From positions 124,001 through 188,000 of the forward strand of contig NZ_JAFEJA010000002.1 of NCBI RefSeq assembly GCF_016919245.1: a DNA stretch of 64,000 nucleotides, written 5' to 3'. Position 1 is the first letter of the stretch. Every line of letters begins with the position of its first letter. A program made the translations under genes and the position numbers. Below the pieces are notes generated by a model. The model had not been told where the DNA came from. It saw only the letters and a program-made list of their open reading frames with translations, and made no database searches. Positions 23,921 through 33,179 of the stretch are shown here, in pieces. Source of the DNA: Streptomyces zhihengii (GTDB lineage: Bacteria; Actinomycetota; Actinomycetes; Streptomycetales; Streptomycetaceae).

Positions 23921-25585
23921 CTACGCGTCGTAGACGTCGGCCCTGCCCGGCGACGGGTCCTGCACCGCGCCGCTGACCATCATCGAGCGGTTGCCGAAGC
24001 GCTCGGTGTCCACGCCGTTCTCCTGGAGCACCCGGATCGCGGCGGCGTGGGCCGCGCGCAGGACGGGTGTCGCGGCGCGCAGCGCGTCGTCGGCCATGAA
24101 CCGGTGCCGCCACGGCTTGTCCGCCCACGCGTGGCGCAGGCCGAACGGCTCCGGCAGGACGAGCTTGCCGCCCAGGAAGTCCAGCAGCGGCGGGTACCAG
24201 GTGAGGGGCGCGCGCACGGCGAGGCGCACCACCTCGGGGGCGTCGATCAGCGGCAGCGTCCGGTCCACCGTCTCCCAGAAGCGGACGGTCTTGGCCACGG
24301 TGACCGTCTTGGGCTCGGGCTTGCTGGTGAACAGCGAGTGGACGGGGCCGAGGGCGTGGCCCGTGACCTCCACACGCAGGGTCTCGTGCAGCACGGTGAC
24401 GGTGATCATCATGGTGATCACCAACTGGCCGTCCCAGAGCGTGAACTGGACGCCCAGGTAGTGCCGGTTGCCGCCGCCGAACTGCTGGTGGTTGCAGATC
24501 CGCTGGATCTCGTGGCCCTTGACCTGGAAGTTGTCGACCTCCTGGCCCTCGGGCCGGGCGACGGCGCCCGCGTTCTCGCCGACCGGGGAGACGATCCAGT
24601 GGCGGACGGACGGCTTGGGGAATCCGCCCGAGTTGAGCGGGCCGCGCTCCAGCAGCTTCAGCTTGTCGTGGATGGCCCGTATGACGTCCCAGCTCCGGAA
24701 CTGGTTGATCTCCTTGCCGGGGTCCTTGGAGACCAGCTCCTCGGCCATCTGCCAGCTTCCCCAGCGGGTGCCCATGCCGAGTATGCCCTTGGGCCCGGCG
24801 TAGAAGACGACGTTGGAGTGCTGCTCGGCGGTGAGCTTGTGCAGGCCCTGGCGCAGTTGTTCGCGGGCGGTCTCGTTCGGGTTGCCGGGGACGGCCTCGG
24901 GGATCTTGGCGCCGACGCCGCCGCCGGACAGCAGGCTGTCCCAGCGCTCCCGCAGGTCACGGGCGGTGGACTCGCAGATCCGCTTGGCGAGCAGCCAGCC
25001 GACCACGGGCGCGACGATCATGCCGCGGATGTAGTAGCCCCAGAACCCGGAGAACGGCAGCTTCAGCAGCATGATCACCGCGAGCGCCCCGAGGCCGACG
25101 AGCAGCACGGTGCCGGCGGCGCCCGCGCGCTTGTTCTGGGCTCCGGCGAGGGTGCGGCGGAGCTGGAAGACGCCCATCCACAGCAGCAGTCCGGGCAGGA
25201 AGAGCAGCCCGCACAGCGCCATCACGACGGTGAGCCGGGTGTCCCGCTCCTTGCGGATGCGGGAGGCGGCGAGGCAGTGCTCCACCACCGCCTGCGGTTC
25301 GGTGCCGAAGGACTGGATCAGCCCCTTGCGCCCGCCGCCGAGCATCCTGACCTGGACCGCGCGGGAGAACGCCTCGCCGAGGTTGGGCTCGAAGAGGGAG
25401 AACTTGCCCTTCTTCACGTCCGACTTGTGCCAGTCGCTGTTGGCCTTGAGGATGTCGGCGACCGGGCTGTCCCGGTACGCGGCGGAGGCCAGCGCATGCG
25501 TGGCCGCGGTCTGTCCGGCCGACCCCGTGAGCGGGACCTGGGCCCCGGGTGAGAAATCGAATCCGTCTGTCACTACCGCCCCCAT
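23921..25585 (-). CDS. Hypothetical membrane protein, 554 residues
   Basis: I do not recognise a named family. An N-terminal soluble part (1-115) is followed by three hydrophobic segments (about 119-140, 157-178, 180-200) and a long cytoplasmic part of about 350 residues. That part has conserved-looking stretches such as NVVFYAGPKGILGMGTRWGSW and YLGVQFTLWDGQLVITMMITVTVLHETLRVEVTGHALGPV. ATG 25585 was chosen. An in-frame GTG at 25573 preceded by GGGGGCGG would give a protein starting MTDGFDFSPG and may be the real start. It is closed by the strong shared hairpin at 23871-23912. Confidence 0.78.
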   Translation of the reverse strand: MGAVVTDGFDFSPGAQVPLTGSAGQTAATHALASAAYRDSPVADILKANSDWHKSDVKKGKFSLFEPNLGEAFSRAVQVRMLGGGRKGLIQSFGTEPQAVVEHCLAASRIRKERDTRLTVVMALCGLLFLPGLLLWMGVFQLRRTLAGAQNKRAGAAGTVLLVGLGALAVIMLLKLPFSGFWGYYIRGMIVAPVVGWLLAKRICESTARDLRERWDSLLSGGGVGAKIPEAVPGNPNETAREQLRQGLHKLTAEQHSNVVFYAGPKGILGMGTRWGSWQMAEELVSKDPGKEINQFRSWDVIRAIHDKLKLLERGPLNSGGFPKPSVRHWIVSPVGENAGAVARPEGQEVDNFQVKGHEIQRICNHQQFGGGNRHYLGVQFTLWDGQLVITMMITVTVLHETLRVEVTGHALGPVHSLFTSKPEPKTVTVAKTVRFWETVDRTLPLIDAPEVVRLAVRAPLTWYPPLLDFLGGKLVLPEPFGLRHAWADKPWRHRFMADDALRAATPVLRAAHAAAIRVLQENGVDTERFGNRSMMVSGAVQDPSPGRADVYDA

Positions 25586-25738
25586 CGCCGCAAGCGTCCG
25601 CACTGCGGCCTGTTCCCAACTGCCGCGCCCCGCACACCTGGTGAGCTGGGCACCTGAAGGGTATCGGGGGCGGGGCGGGCGCGGCAGTGGACATTCGGGG
25701 GGCGCCCGCCCCGTGGATGCTCCGACGGGTGTTTTCGG

Positions 25739-27949
25739 TCAGCGGGCGCCGGCCCCCACCTCCGCGCGCATCCGGTCGGCGACCTGCTGCGGCATGGGTT
25801 CGTGGCGGGCGTACGCCCGGCTGAACCGGCCGGTGCCGTGGGAGAGCGAGCGCAGGTCGACCGCGTACCGGCCGATCTCGATCTCCGGGACCTCGGCCCG
25901 CACCACGGTGCGGGAGTCGCCGGTCTGTTCGGTGCCGACGACCCGGCCGCGCCGGCCGGAGAGATCGCTCATCACCGTGCCGACGTACTCGTCCGCCACC
26001 AGGACCTCGACCTCGGCCACCGGCTCCAGCAGGTGGATCCGCGTCTGGGACGCCGCCTCGCGCAGCGCGAGGGCCCCCGCGGTCTGGAAGGCGGCGTCCG
26101 AGGAGTCGACCGAGTGCGCCTTGCCGTCGCGCAGGGTGACCCGCACGTCGACCAGCGGATATCCGGCGACGACCCCGCGCGCTGCCTGCGCCCGTACGCC
26201 CTTCTCGACCGAGGGGATGAACTGGCGCGGAACCGCCCCTCCGACGACCTTGTCGACGAACTCGATCCCCGAACCGGCGGGCAGCGGCTCCACGTCGATC
26301 TCGCAGATCGCGTACTGCCCGTGGCCGCCGGACTGCTTCACGTGCCGCCCGCGGCCCGCGGCGTTCGCGCCGAAGGTCTCCCGGAGCGGGACCCGGTGCG
26401 GGACGACGTCGACCTGCACGCCGTAGCGGTTGCGCAGCCGTTCCAGGGCGACGTCGGCGTGGGCCTCGCCCATGCACCAGAGCACCACCTGGCGGGTGTC
26501 CTGGTTCTGTTCGAGGCGCATGGTCGGGTCCTCGGCGGCGAGCCGTGCGAGCCCCTGGGAGAGCTTGTCCTCGTCGGCCTTGCTGTGGGCCTCGATGGCG
26601 AGCGGCAGCAGGGGGTCCGGCATCCGCCACGGCTCCATCAGCAGCGGTTCGTCCCTGGCAGACAGGGTGTCCCCGGTCTCCGCGCGGGACAGCTTCGCGA
26701 CACAGGCGAGGTCGCCGGCGACGGCGTGGGGGAGGGGCCGCTGCTGTTTGCCGAACGGCGCGGTGAGCGCGCCGACCTTCTCGTCGACGTCGTGGTCCTC
26801 GTGCCCGCGGTCGGCGAGGCCGTGCCCCGAGACATGGACGGTCTCGTCGGGGCGCAGCGTCCCGGAGAACACCCGCACCAGCGAGATCCGGCCGACGTAC
26901 GGGTCCGAGGCGGTCTTGACGACCTCGGCCACCAGCGGCCCCGCGGGGTCGCAGGCGACGGCGGGCCGGGCCTCGCCGTCGGGGGTGGTCACGGCGGGGG
27001 CGGGGTGCTCCAGCGGGGTGGGGAAGCCGCCGGTGATCAGTTCCAGCAGCTCGACGGTGCCGAGTCCCTGGCGGGCGTCGCCGCCGGCCGGGGCGGCGGC
27101 CAGCACGGGGTGGAAGGTCCCGCGGGCCACGGCCTTCTCCAGGTCGCCGACGAGCGTGGTGAGGTCGATCTCCTCGCCGCCGAGGTAGCGGTCCATGAGG
27201 GTCTCGTCCTCGCTCTCCGCGATGATCCCCTCGATCAGCCGGTTGCGGGCCCCGTCGATGAGCGCGGCCTCCTCCGGGTCCGGGTCCCGTTCGGTGCGCT
27301 CGCCGGTCGCGTAGTCGAAGACCTTGCGGCTGAGCAGTCCGGTGAGGCCGGTCACCGGGCTGTGCCCGTCGGCGTGCGGGGCGCCGTGGCGGGGCAGGTA
27401 GAGCGGCAGCACGGCGTCCGGGTCGTCGCCGCCGAAGATCCGGCCGCACACGGCGGTGAGCTCGTCGAAGCCGGTGCGCGCGGTCTCCAGGTGGGTGACG
27501 ACGATCGCGCGCGGCATGCCGACCGCCGCGCACTCCTCCCACACCGCGCGGGTGGCGCCGTCGACGGCGTCCGCCTCCTGGGCGGCGGAGACCACGAAGA
27601 GGGCCGCGTCCGCCGCGCGCAGACCGGCCCGCAGTTCGCCGACGAAGTCGGCGTACCCGGGGGTGTCCAGCAGGTTGATCTTGCACCCGCCCCAGCCGAG
27701 CGGCACGAGGGAGAGCTGTACGGAGCGCTGCTGGCGGTGCTCGATCTCGTCGTGGTCGGAGACGGTCGCGCCGTCCTCGACGCGGCCGGCCCGGGTCACC
27801 GCCCCCGCGGTGAGGGCCAGGGCCTCGACGAGCGTGGTCTTGCCCGATCCGCTGTGGCCGACCAGCACCACGTTCCGTACGGACGCGGGGTGGTCGGCCG
27901 TTACCGCTCTGCCGGCGGCTCCGGGGTGTGTGCGTGATGTGGCGCCCAT
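25739..27949 (-). CDS. Elongation factor G-like GTPase (EF-G2/FusA2 type)
   Basis: The 736-residue protein is a paralogue of EF-G: P-loop GHSGSGKT at 31-38, G3 DTPGYADF at 95-102, EF-Tu domain 2, and the EF-G domain IV/V region near the end (AAGRGRHVKQSGGHGQYAICEIDVEPL, LLEPVAEVEVLVADEYVGTVMSDLSGRRGRV). The expected G4 motif NKxD is replaced by THLE at 152-155, so guanine recognition is atypical. The start ATG 27949 has GGGAGGCAG upstream. This class of actinobacterial EF-G-like protein does not replace FusA in translocation; its role is unclear. It is divergent from the PIP synthase gene. Confidence 0.92.
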   Translation of the reverse strand: MGATSRTHPGAAGRAVTADHPASVRNVVLVGHSGSGKTTLVEALALTAGAVTRAGRVEDGATVSDHDEIEHRQQRSVQLSLVPLGWGGCKINLLDTPGYADFVGELRAGLRAADAALFVVSAAQEADAVDGATRAVWEECAAVGMPRAIVVTHLETARTGFDELTAVCGRIFGGDDPDAVLPLYLPRHGAPHADGHSPVTGLTGLLSRKVFDYATGERTERDPDPEEAALIDGARNRLIEGIIAESEDETLMDRYLGGEEIDLTTLVGDLEKAVARGTFHPVLAAAPAGGDARQGLGTVELLELITGGFPTPLEHPAPAVTTPDGEARPAVACDPAGPLVAEVVKTASDPYVGRISLVRVFSGTLRPDETVHVSGHGLADRGHEDHDVDEKVGALTAPFGKQQRPLPHAVAGDLACVAKLSRAETGDTLSARDEPLLMEPWRMPDPLLPLAIEAHSKADEDKLSQGLARLAAEDPTMRLEQNQDTRQVVLWCMGEAHADVALERLRNRYGVQVDVVPHRVPLRETFGANAAGRGRHVKQSGGHGQYAICEIDVEPLPAGSGIEFVDKVVGGAVPRQFIPSVEKGVRAQAARGVVAGYPLVDVRVTLRDGKAHSVDSSDAAFQTAGALALREAASQTRIHLLEPVAEVEVLVADEYVGTVMSDLSGRRGRVVGTEQTGDSRTVVRAEVPEIEIGRYAVDLRSLSHGTGRFSRAYARHEPMPQQVADRMRAEVGAGAR

Positions 27950-28210
27950 GATTCTGCCTCCCGATCGGTGGCACGGGGGAGAGGAATCCGCGGGCGCGGG
28001 AGGCCGGGACGGGCCCCGGGCGGTGTCCGGGGCAGCTCCGGCGGTGCCCGCGGTCGTCATTCGAGCTTTCCACTGTCGGGGGGTTGCGTCCATACGTCGG
28101 ACGCCGGGGCCCCTGTCCGGGTCCCGGCGCCGGGTCCCGCGGGTGGTGACTACGATGGGCCAGCCGGTGGCCGAAGGGGCCGCGCGGCTCACCGAGCCCT
28201 CGGGAAGGCC

Positions 28211-28915
28211 ATGCTGAACAAGTACGCGCGTGCATTCTTCACGCGTGTCCTCACACCGTTCGCCGCGTTTCTGCTCCGCCGCGGGGTGAGCCCCGACGCC
28301 GTCACGCTCATCGGCACCGCGGGGGTCATGGCGGGAGCGCTGGTCTTCTTCCCCAGGGGCGAGTTCTTCTGGGGCACGATCGTCATCACGCTGTTCGTGT
28401 TCTCCGACCTCGTCGACGGGAACATGGCGCGCCAGGCGGGCGTCTCCAGCCGCTGGGGCGCGTTCCTCGACTCCACGCTGGACCGCGTCGCCGACGGCGC
28501 GATCTTCGGCGGCTTCGCGCTCTGGTACGCGGGCAACGGCGACAACGACGTGCTGTGCGCGGTCTCGATCTTCTGCCTCGCCAGCGGACAGGTGGTCTCC
28601 TACACCAAGGCGCGCGGCGAGTCGATCGGCCTGCCGGTGGCGGTGAACGGGCTCATCGAGCGCGCCGAGCGGCTGGTGATCTCCCTGGTCGCCGCGGGCC
28701 TCGCCGGGCTGCACGCCTTCGGTGTGCCGGGCATCGACGTCCTGCTGCCGATCGCGCTGTGGATCGTCGCGGTGGGCAGCCTGGTGACCCTGGGGCAGCG
28801 GGTCGTGACCGTGCGCCGGGAGTCGGCCGAGGCGGAGGCCGCGGCCGCCGCCGGTCCGGACGCCCCGGGCACGGACACCGCGGGGGCGCGGCCGCAGGGA
28901 GGCGAGACCCCGTGA
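28211..28915 (+). CDS. pgsA: CDP-alcohol phosphatidyltransferase, phosphatidylinositol-phosphate synthase type
   Basis: The 234-residue integral membrane enzyme has the full CDP-alcohol signature: D66-xx-D69-G70-xx-A73-R74 with G83-xxx-D87-xxx-D91. Six hydrophobic segments are seen, and an Ala-rich soluble tail. In actinobacteria, the gene leading the PIM operon couples CDP-diacylglycerol to inositol-1-phosphate. The operon with the acyltransferase and PimA-like genes supports that role rather than phosphatidylglycerophosphate synthesis. The start is ATG 28211 (ribosome site GGGAAGG). The stop overlaps the next start. Confidence 0.9.
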   Translation: MLNKYARAFFTRVLTPFAAFLLRRGVSPDAVTLIGTAGVMAGALVFFPRGEFFWGTIVITLFVFSDLVDGNMARQAGVSSRWGAFLDSTLDRVADGAIFGGFALWYAGNGDNDVLCAVSIFCLASGQVVSYTKARGESIGLPVAVNGLIERAERLVISLVAAGLAGLHAFGVPGIDVLLPIALWIVAVGSLVTLGQRVVTVRRESAEAEAAAAAGPDAPGTDTAGARPQGGETP

Positions 28916-29811
28916 TGCGCGACCGTCTCACCGACGCCCTGTACGGCCTCGGCTGGGCCGCGGTGAAGAAGCTCCCCGAGCCCGCCGCCGCCCGCCTCGG
29001 CCGCACCATCGCCGACAGCGTCTGGAAGCGGCGCGGCAAGGGCGTGCTCCGGCTGGAGGCCAATCTCGCCCGGGTCGTCCCCGACGCCGGCCCCGAGCGC
29101 CTCGCCGAGCTGTCGAAGGCCGGGATGCGCTCCTACATGCGCTACTGGATGGAGTCCTTCCGGCTGCCCGCCTGGAGCCAGGAGCGCGCCCGGCACAGCT
29201 TCGACCCCAAGGACGTCCACCACCTCACCGACGGGCTGGCCACCGGCCGGGGGGTCGTCCTCGCCCTGCCCCACCTCGCCAACTGGGACGTCGCCGGGAT
29301 CTGGGTGACGCGCGCGCTGGGCGTCCCGTTCACCACCGTCGCCGAGCGCCTGAAGCCCGAGAGCCTCTACGACCGCTTCGTCGCCTACCGGGAGAGCCTC
29401 GGCATGGAGGTGCTGCCCCACACCGGGGGAGCGGCCTTCGGCACCCTGGCCCGGCGGCTGCGCGAGGGCGGGCTCGTCTGCCTGGTCGCCGACCGCGACC
29501 TGTCGGCGTCCGGCGTGGAGGTGGACTTCTTCGGCGCCACCGCCCGGATGCCCGCCGGCCCCGCGCTGCTCGCCCAGCAGACCGGCGCCCTGCTGCTGCC
29601 GGTCACCCTCTGGTACGACGAGACCTCGGTGATGAAGGGCCGCGTCCATCCGCCCGTCGAGGTGCCCGAGTCAGGTACGCGGGCCGAGAAGACGTCCTCG
29701 ATGACGCAGGCCCTCGCCGACGCCTTCGCCGGGGGCATCGCCGAACACCCGGAGGACTGGCACATGCTGCAACGGCTCTGGCTCGCCGATCTCGAGGAGC
29801 GCCCCGCGTGA
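28915..29811 (+). CDS. Phosphatidylinositol mannoside acyltransferase (LPLAT family)
   Basis: The 298-residue protein belongs to the bacterial lipid A/PatA-type acyltransferases. The HxxxxD active site is HLANWD at 120-125, and later segments (LVADRDLSASGVEVDFFG, MPAGPALLAQQTGALLLPV) match the family. It would acylate the mannose of PIM1/PIM2 at the inner membrane face. ATG 28915 overlaps the pgsA stop (TGATG), and its own stop overlaps the next GTG, so three genes are tightly coupled. A GTG directly upstream (28912) is an alternative start. Confidence 0.9.
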   Translation: MRDRLTDALYGLGWAAVKKLPEPAAARLGRTIADSVWKRRGKGVLRLEANLARVVPDAGPERLAELSKAGMRSYMRYWMESFRLPAWSQERARHSFDPKDVHHLTDGLATGRGVVLALPHLANWDVAGIWVTRALGVPFTTVAERLKPESLYDRFVAYRESLGMEVLPHTGGAAFGTLARRLREGGLVCLVADRDLSASGVEVDFFGATARMPAGPALLAQQTGALLLPVTLWYDETSVMKGRVHPPVEVPESGTRAEKTSSMTQALADAFAGGIAEHPEDWHMLQRLWLADLEERPA

Positions 29812-30971
29812 AGATCGGCATCGTCTGCCCGTACTCCTGGGACGTGCCCGGCGGTGTGCAGTTCCACATCAGGGACCTCGCCGACCACCTGATCCGGCTC
29901 GGCCACGACGTCTCCGTGCTCGCCCCCGCCGACGACGACACGCCCCTGCCGCCGTACGTCGTCTCCGCGGGCCGCGCGGTGCCGGTGCCGTACAACGGCT
30001 CGGTCGCCCGGCTCAACTTCGGCTTCCTGTCCGCGGCCCGGGTGCGGCGCTGGCTGCACGACGGCACGTTCGACGTGATCCACATCCACGAGCCGGCCTC
30101 GCCGTCGCTCGGCCTGCTCTCGTGCTGGGCGGCCCAGGGGCCGATCGTCGCCACCTTCCACACGTCCAACCCGCGCTCGCGCGCCATGATCGCCGCCTAT
30201 CCGATCCTCCAGCCCGCGCTGGAGAAGATCAGCGCCCGCATCGCGGTGAGCGAGTACGCGCGGCGGACGCTGGTCGAGCACCTCGGCGGCGACGCGGTCG
30301 TCATCCCGAACGGCGTCGACGTCGGCTTCTTCGAGAAGGCGGAGCCGAAGAAGGAGTGGCAGGGGGACACGATCGGCTTCATCGGCCGCATCGACGAACC
30401 CCGCAAGGGCCTGCCGGTGCTCATGAAGGCCCTGCCCGCCATCCTCGCCGAGTGCCCCGACACCCGGCTGCTCGTCGCGGGCCGGGGCGACGAGGAGGAG
30501 GCGGTCGCCTCGCTGCCCCGTGAGATGCGCTCGCGCGTCGAGTTCCTCGGGATGGTCAGCGACGAGGACAAGGCGCGGCTGCTGCGCAGCGTCGACGTGT
30601 ACGTGGCGCCCAACACCGGGGGCGAGAGCTTCGGCATCATCCTGGTCGAGGCGATGTCGGCCGGCGCCCCCGTGCTCGCCGCCGACCTGGACGCCTTCGC
30701 GCAGGTGCTGGACCAGGGCGCGGCGGGGGAGCTGTTCGCCAACGAGGACGCCGGCGCGCTGGCCGCCGCCGCGGTGCGGCTGCTGCGCGATCCGGCCCGC
30801 CGCGCGGAACTGCGCGCCCGGGGCAGCGCCCATGTGCGCCGCTTCGACTGGTCGACGGTGGGGGCGGACATCCTCGCGGTCTACGAGACCGTGACGGACG
30901 GCGCCGCCTCGGTCGCCGCCGACGAACGCACCGGCCTGCGCGCCCGCTTCGGCCTCGCCGCCCGCGACTGA
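29808..30971 (+). CDS. pimA: Phosphatidylinositol alpha-mannosyltransferase (GT4, PimA-like)
   Basis: The 387-residue GT-B enzyme starts with the PimA-type segment KIGIVCPYSWDVPGGVQFHI and has the EX7E motif at E273-E281 (GESFGIILVE), preceded by VDVYVAPNTGG, with the donor-binding GFIGRIDEPRKGLPVLMKAL. It should transfer the first mannose from GDP-mannose to phosphatidylinositol on the cytoplasmic membrane face. The start is GTG 29808 in a four-base overlap with the acyltransferase stop. It is the last gene of the PIM operon. No terminator hairpin is obvious before the following repeat region. Confidence 0.93.
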   Translation: MKIGIVCPYSWDVPGGVQFHIRDLADHLIRLGHDVSVLAPADDDTPLPPYVVSAGRAVPVPYNGSVARLNFGFLSAARVRRWLHDGTFDVIHIHEPASPSLGLLSCWAAQGPIVATFHTSNPRSRAMIAAYPILQPALEKISARIAVSEYARRTLVEHLGGDAVVIPNGVDVGFFEKAEPKKEWQGDTIGFIGRIDEPRKGLPVLMKALPAILAECPDTRLLVAGRGDEEEAVASLPREMRSRVEFLGMVSDEDKARLLRSVDVYVAPNTGGESFGIILVEAMSAGAPVLAADLDAFAQVLDQGAAGELFANEDAGALAAAAVRLLRDPARRAELRARGSAHVRRFDWSTVGADILAVYETVTDGAASVAADERTGLRARFGLAARD

Positions 30972-31494
30972 GCCCGCACGCGGGGGACTTGGGGGCTGCC
31001 GGGCCCGGGGGCCCGGGGCCACGGGGCGGCTCCCGCGGCCGGGACCCGGTGGCACGGGCCACCGGCCCCGCGCCCGTGCCGGGTTCCGGTGGCACGGGCC
31101 TCCGGTCCCGCTCGCGCGGCCGGGGTCCTCACGTCCCGTTGCCTGGGCGGCGAGGCCGCCGGGCTTGCTCCCGCGCCTGGTTCCGGGCGCCGAGACCGCC
31201 GGCCCGTCCCCGTGCCGGGTTCCGGCGGCACGGGCCTCCGGTCCCGCTCGCGCGGCCGGGGTCCTCACGTCCCGTTGCCCGGGCGCCGAGGCCACTGCGC
31301 CCGCTCCCGCGCCGGGGTCCCCAAGTCCCGTTGCCCGGGCGCCGAGACCGCGGGCCCGTGCCCCTGCCGGGGGCCGGGGCCGGGGCCGGGGCCGGGGCTC
31401 TGGGCCTCCGTCCCCGGGGCCCGGCACCCGGGCGGCCGGTGCGAGGCTGCCGGGGTGACGAGGGGCCGGGCCGTGGCCGGTAGCCTTGCGGCCC
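30972..31494. repeat. GC-rich non-coding region with segmental direct repeats
   Basis: No gene is supported in these 523 bases. A segment of about 83 bases at 31073-31155 recurs at 31209-31291, 136 bases later, with few changes (shared core ggggtcctcacgtcccgttg). A third, shorter copy lies around 31315-31347. A hexamer microsatellite (ggggcc, about four copies) follows near 31371-31397. All frames are open on both strands because of the base composition, but the frames change meaning between copies and lack starts with ribosome sites. Confidence 0.75.
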
Positions 31495-32034
31495 GTGAGC
31501 ACCTTGATCTGGATCGTCGTCGCCCTCGTGCTGATCGGCATGTACCTGAGCTGGACGGCCGGCCGGCTCGACCGGCTCCACGCCCGGATCGACGCCGCGC
31601 GGGCCGCGCTCGACGCGCAGCTCCTGCGCCGCGCCTCGGTGGCCCAGGAGTTGGCGACCTCCGGCGTGCTCGATCCCGCCGCGTCGATCGTCCTCTACGA
31701 GGCCGCGCACGACGCCCGGCAGTCGGAGGAGGAGCACCGCGAGGTGGCCGAGAGCGAGCTGAGCGCCGCGCTGCGCGCCGTCTTCGGCGAGACGGAGCAG
31801 GTCGAGGCGCTGCGCGAGGTCCCGGGCGGCGACGAGGCGGCGACGGAGCTCGCGCAGGCGGTGCGCCGGGTGCCGATGGCCCGGCGCTTCCACAACGACG
31901 CGGTGCGCGCGGCCCGGGCGCTGCGCCGGCACCGCACGGTGCGCTGGTTCCGGCTGGCGGGCCACGCCCCGTTCCCCCTCGCGTTCGAGATGGACGACGA
32001 GCCGCCCACCGCGCTGGCGGACCGCCCCGCCTGA
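31495..32034 (+). CDS. LemA-like membrane-anchored protein
   Basis: The 179-residue product begins at GTG 31495 with a hydrophobic N-terminal anchor (LIWIVVALVLIGMYLSW, about 4-20), followed by a long alpha-helical part: RLDRLHARIDAARAALDAQLLRRASVAQEL, then RRVPMARRFHNDAVRAARAL and a closing FPLAFEMDDE. The pattern of N-terminal anchor, antiparallel helices and final aromatic/acidic motif is that of LemA proteins, with weak similarity. The function is unknown. It lies between the PIM operon and pdxST. Confidence 0.72.
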   Translation: MSTLIWIVVALVLIGMYLSWTAGRLDRLHARIDAARAALDAQLLRRASVAQELATSGVLDPAASIVLYEAAHDARQSEEEHREVAESELSAALRAVFGETEQVEALREVPGGDEAATELAQAVRRVPMARRFHNDAVRAARALRRHRTVRWFRLAGHAPFPLAFEMDDEPPTALADRPA

Positions 32035-32044
32035 CCCCCCGTCC

Positions 32045-32080
32045 GACCGCCCGCGCGGTCGGCCCGGCAGCCGGGCGGTC
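32045..32080 (+). terminator. Possible hairpin after the LemA-like gene
   Basis: gaccgcccg and cgggcggtc form a 9-bp stem around an 18-base loop that itself can pair, starting 10 bases after the stop. Confidence 0.4.
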
Positions 32081-32261
32081 TCCGAGATGTGGCCTGCTCC
32101 GGGCGGGCGCCGGCGGCCCGGAAGGGCCCCGCCCGGCCCCCTGACCTCCCCCTGAGCGGGCCAAAACGATCCACCGCCTGTTCATTGGCCCTTGATGTGG
32201 ACTGGTCCGCGGCTGTTCCATCGGTGACGCATCGCATCGTCGTCATCGAGTGAGGTCCTCC

Positions 32262-33179
32262 GTGTCCGTCAACCCCACCCCGCAGCCCGCCGACGCCCCG
32301 GCGACCGGTACCTCCCGCGTCAAGCGCGGCATGGCCGAGCAGCTCAAGGGCGGCGTGATCATGGATGTGGTCGACGCCGAGCAGGCGAAGATCGCCGAGG
32401 ACGCCGGCGCCGTCGCCGTCATGGCCCTGGAGCGGGTGCCCGCCGACATCCGCAAGGACGGCGGAGTGGCCCGGATGTCCGACCCGAACATGATCGAGGA
32501 GATCATCGGCGCGGTCTCCATCCCCGTCATGGCCAAGTCGCGCATCGGCCACTTCGTCGAGGCCCAGGTGCTCCAGTCCCTCGGTGTCGACTACATCGAC
32601 GAGTCCGAGGTCCTCACCCCGGCCGACGAGGTCAACCACTCCGACAAGTGGGCCTTCACCACCCCCTTCGTCTGCGGCGCCACCAACCTGGGCGAGGCCC
32701 TGCGCCGCATCGCCGAGGGCGCGGCCATGATCCGCTCCAAGGGCGAGGCCGGCACCGGCAACGTCGTCGAGGCCGTCCGCCACCTGCGCCAGATCAAGAA
32801 CGAGATCGCCCGGCTGCGCGGCTTCGACAACAACGAGCTCTACGCCGCCGCCAAGGACCTGCGCGCGCCCTACGAGCTCGTCAAGGAGGTCGCCGAGCTC
32901 GGCAAGCTCCCCGTGGTGCTGTTCTCCGCCGGCGGCGTCGCCACTCCCGCGGACGCGGCGCTGATGCGCCAGCTCGGCGCCGAGGGCGTCTTCGTGGGCT
33001 CCGGCATCTTCAAGTCCGGCGACCCGGCCAAGCGCGCCGCCGCCATCGTCAAGGCGACCACCTTCTACGACGACCCGAAGGTCATCGCGGACGCCTCCCG
33101 CAACCTGGGCGAGGCCATGGTCGGCATCAACTGCGACACCCTCCCCGAGGCCGAGCGCTACGCGAACCGGGGCTGGTGA
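32262..33179 (+). CDS. pdxS: Pyridoxal 5'-phosphate synthase, synthase subunit
   Basis: The 305-residue PdxS (Pdx1) is the (beta/alpha)8 subunit that makes PLP from ribose 5-phosphate, glyceraldehyde 3-phosphate and ammonia delivered by PdxT. The sequence is highly conserved: [44 protein letters not shown] with a catalytic lysine, [17 protein letters not shown] with the second lysine, and a C-terminal SSG-type phosphate site, [18 protein letters not shown] 32262 has GAGG 8-12 bases upstream. pdxT follows with overlapping TGATG. Confidence 0.97.
   Translation: MSVNPTPQPADAPATGTSRVKRGMAEQLKGGVIMDVVDAEQAKIAEDAGAVAVMALERVPADIRKDGGVARMSDPNMIEEIIGAVSIPVMAKSRIGHFVEAQVLQSLGVDYIDESEVLTPADEVNHSDKWAFTTPFVCGATNLGEALRRIAEGAAMIRSKGEAGTGNVVEAVRHLRQIKNEIARLRGFDNNELYAAAKDLRAPYELVKEVAELGKLPVVLFSAGGVATPADAALMRQLGAEGVFVGSGIFKSGDPAKRAAAIVKATTFYDDPKVIADASRNLGEAMVGINCDTLPEAERYANRGW

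Noticed and set aside
30989..31483. Open frames of 90-160 codons on both strands after pimA
   Set aside because: They read through GC-rich DNA repeats, have biased Arg/Gly/Ala/Pro content and no starts with ribosome sites.
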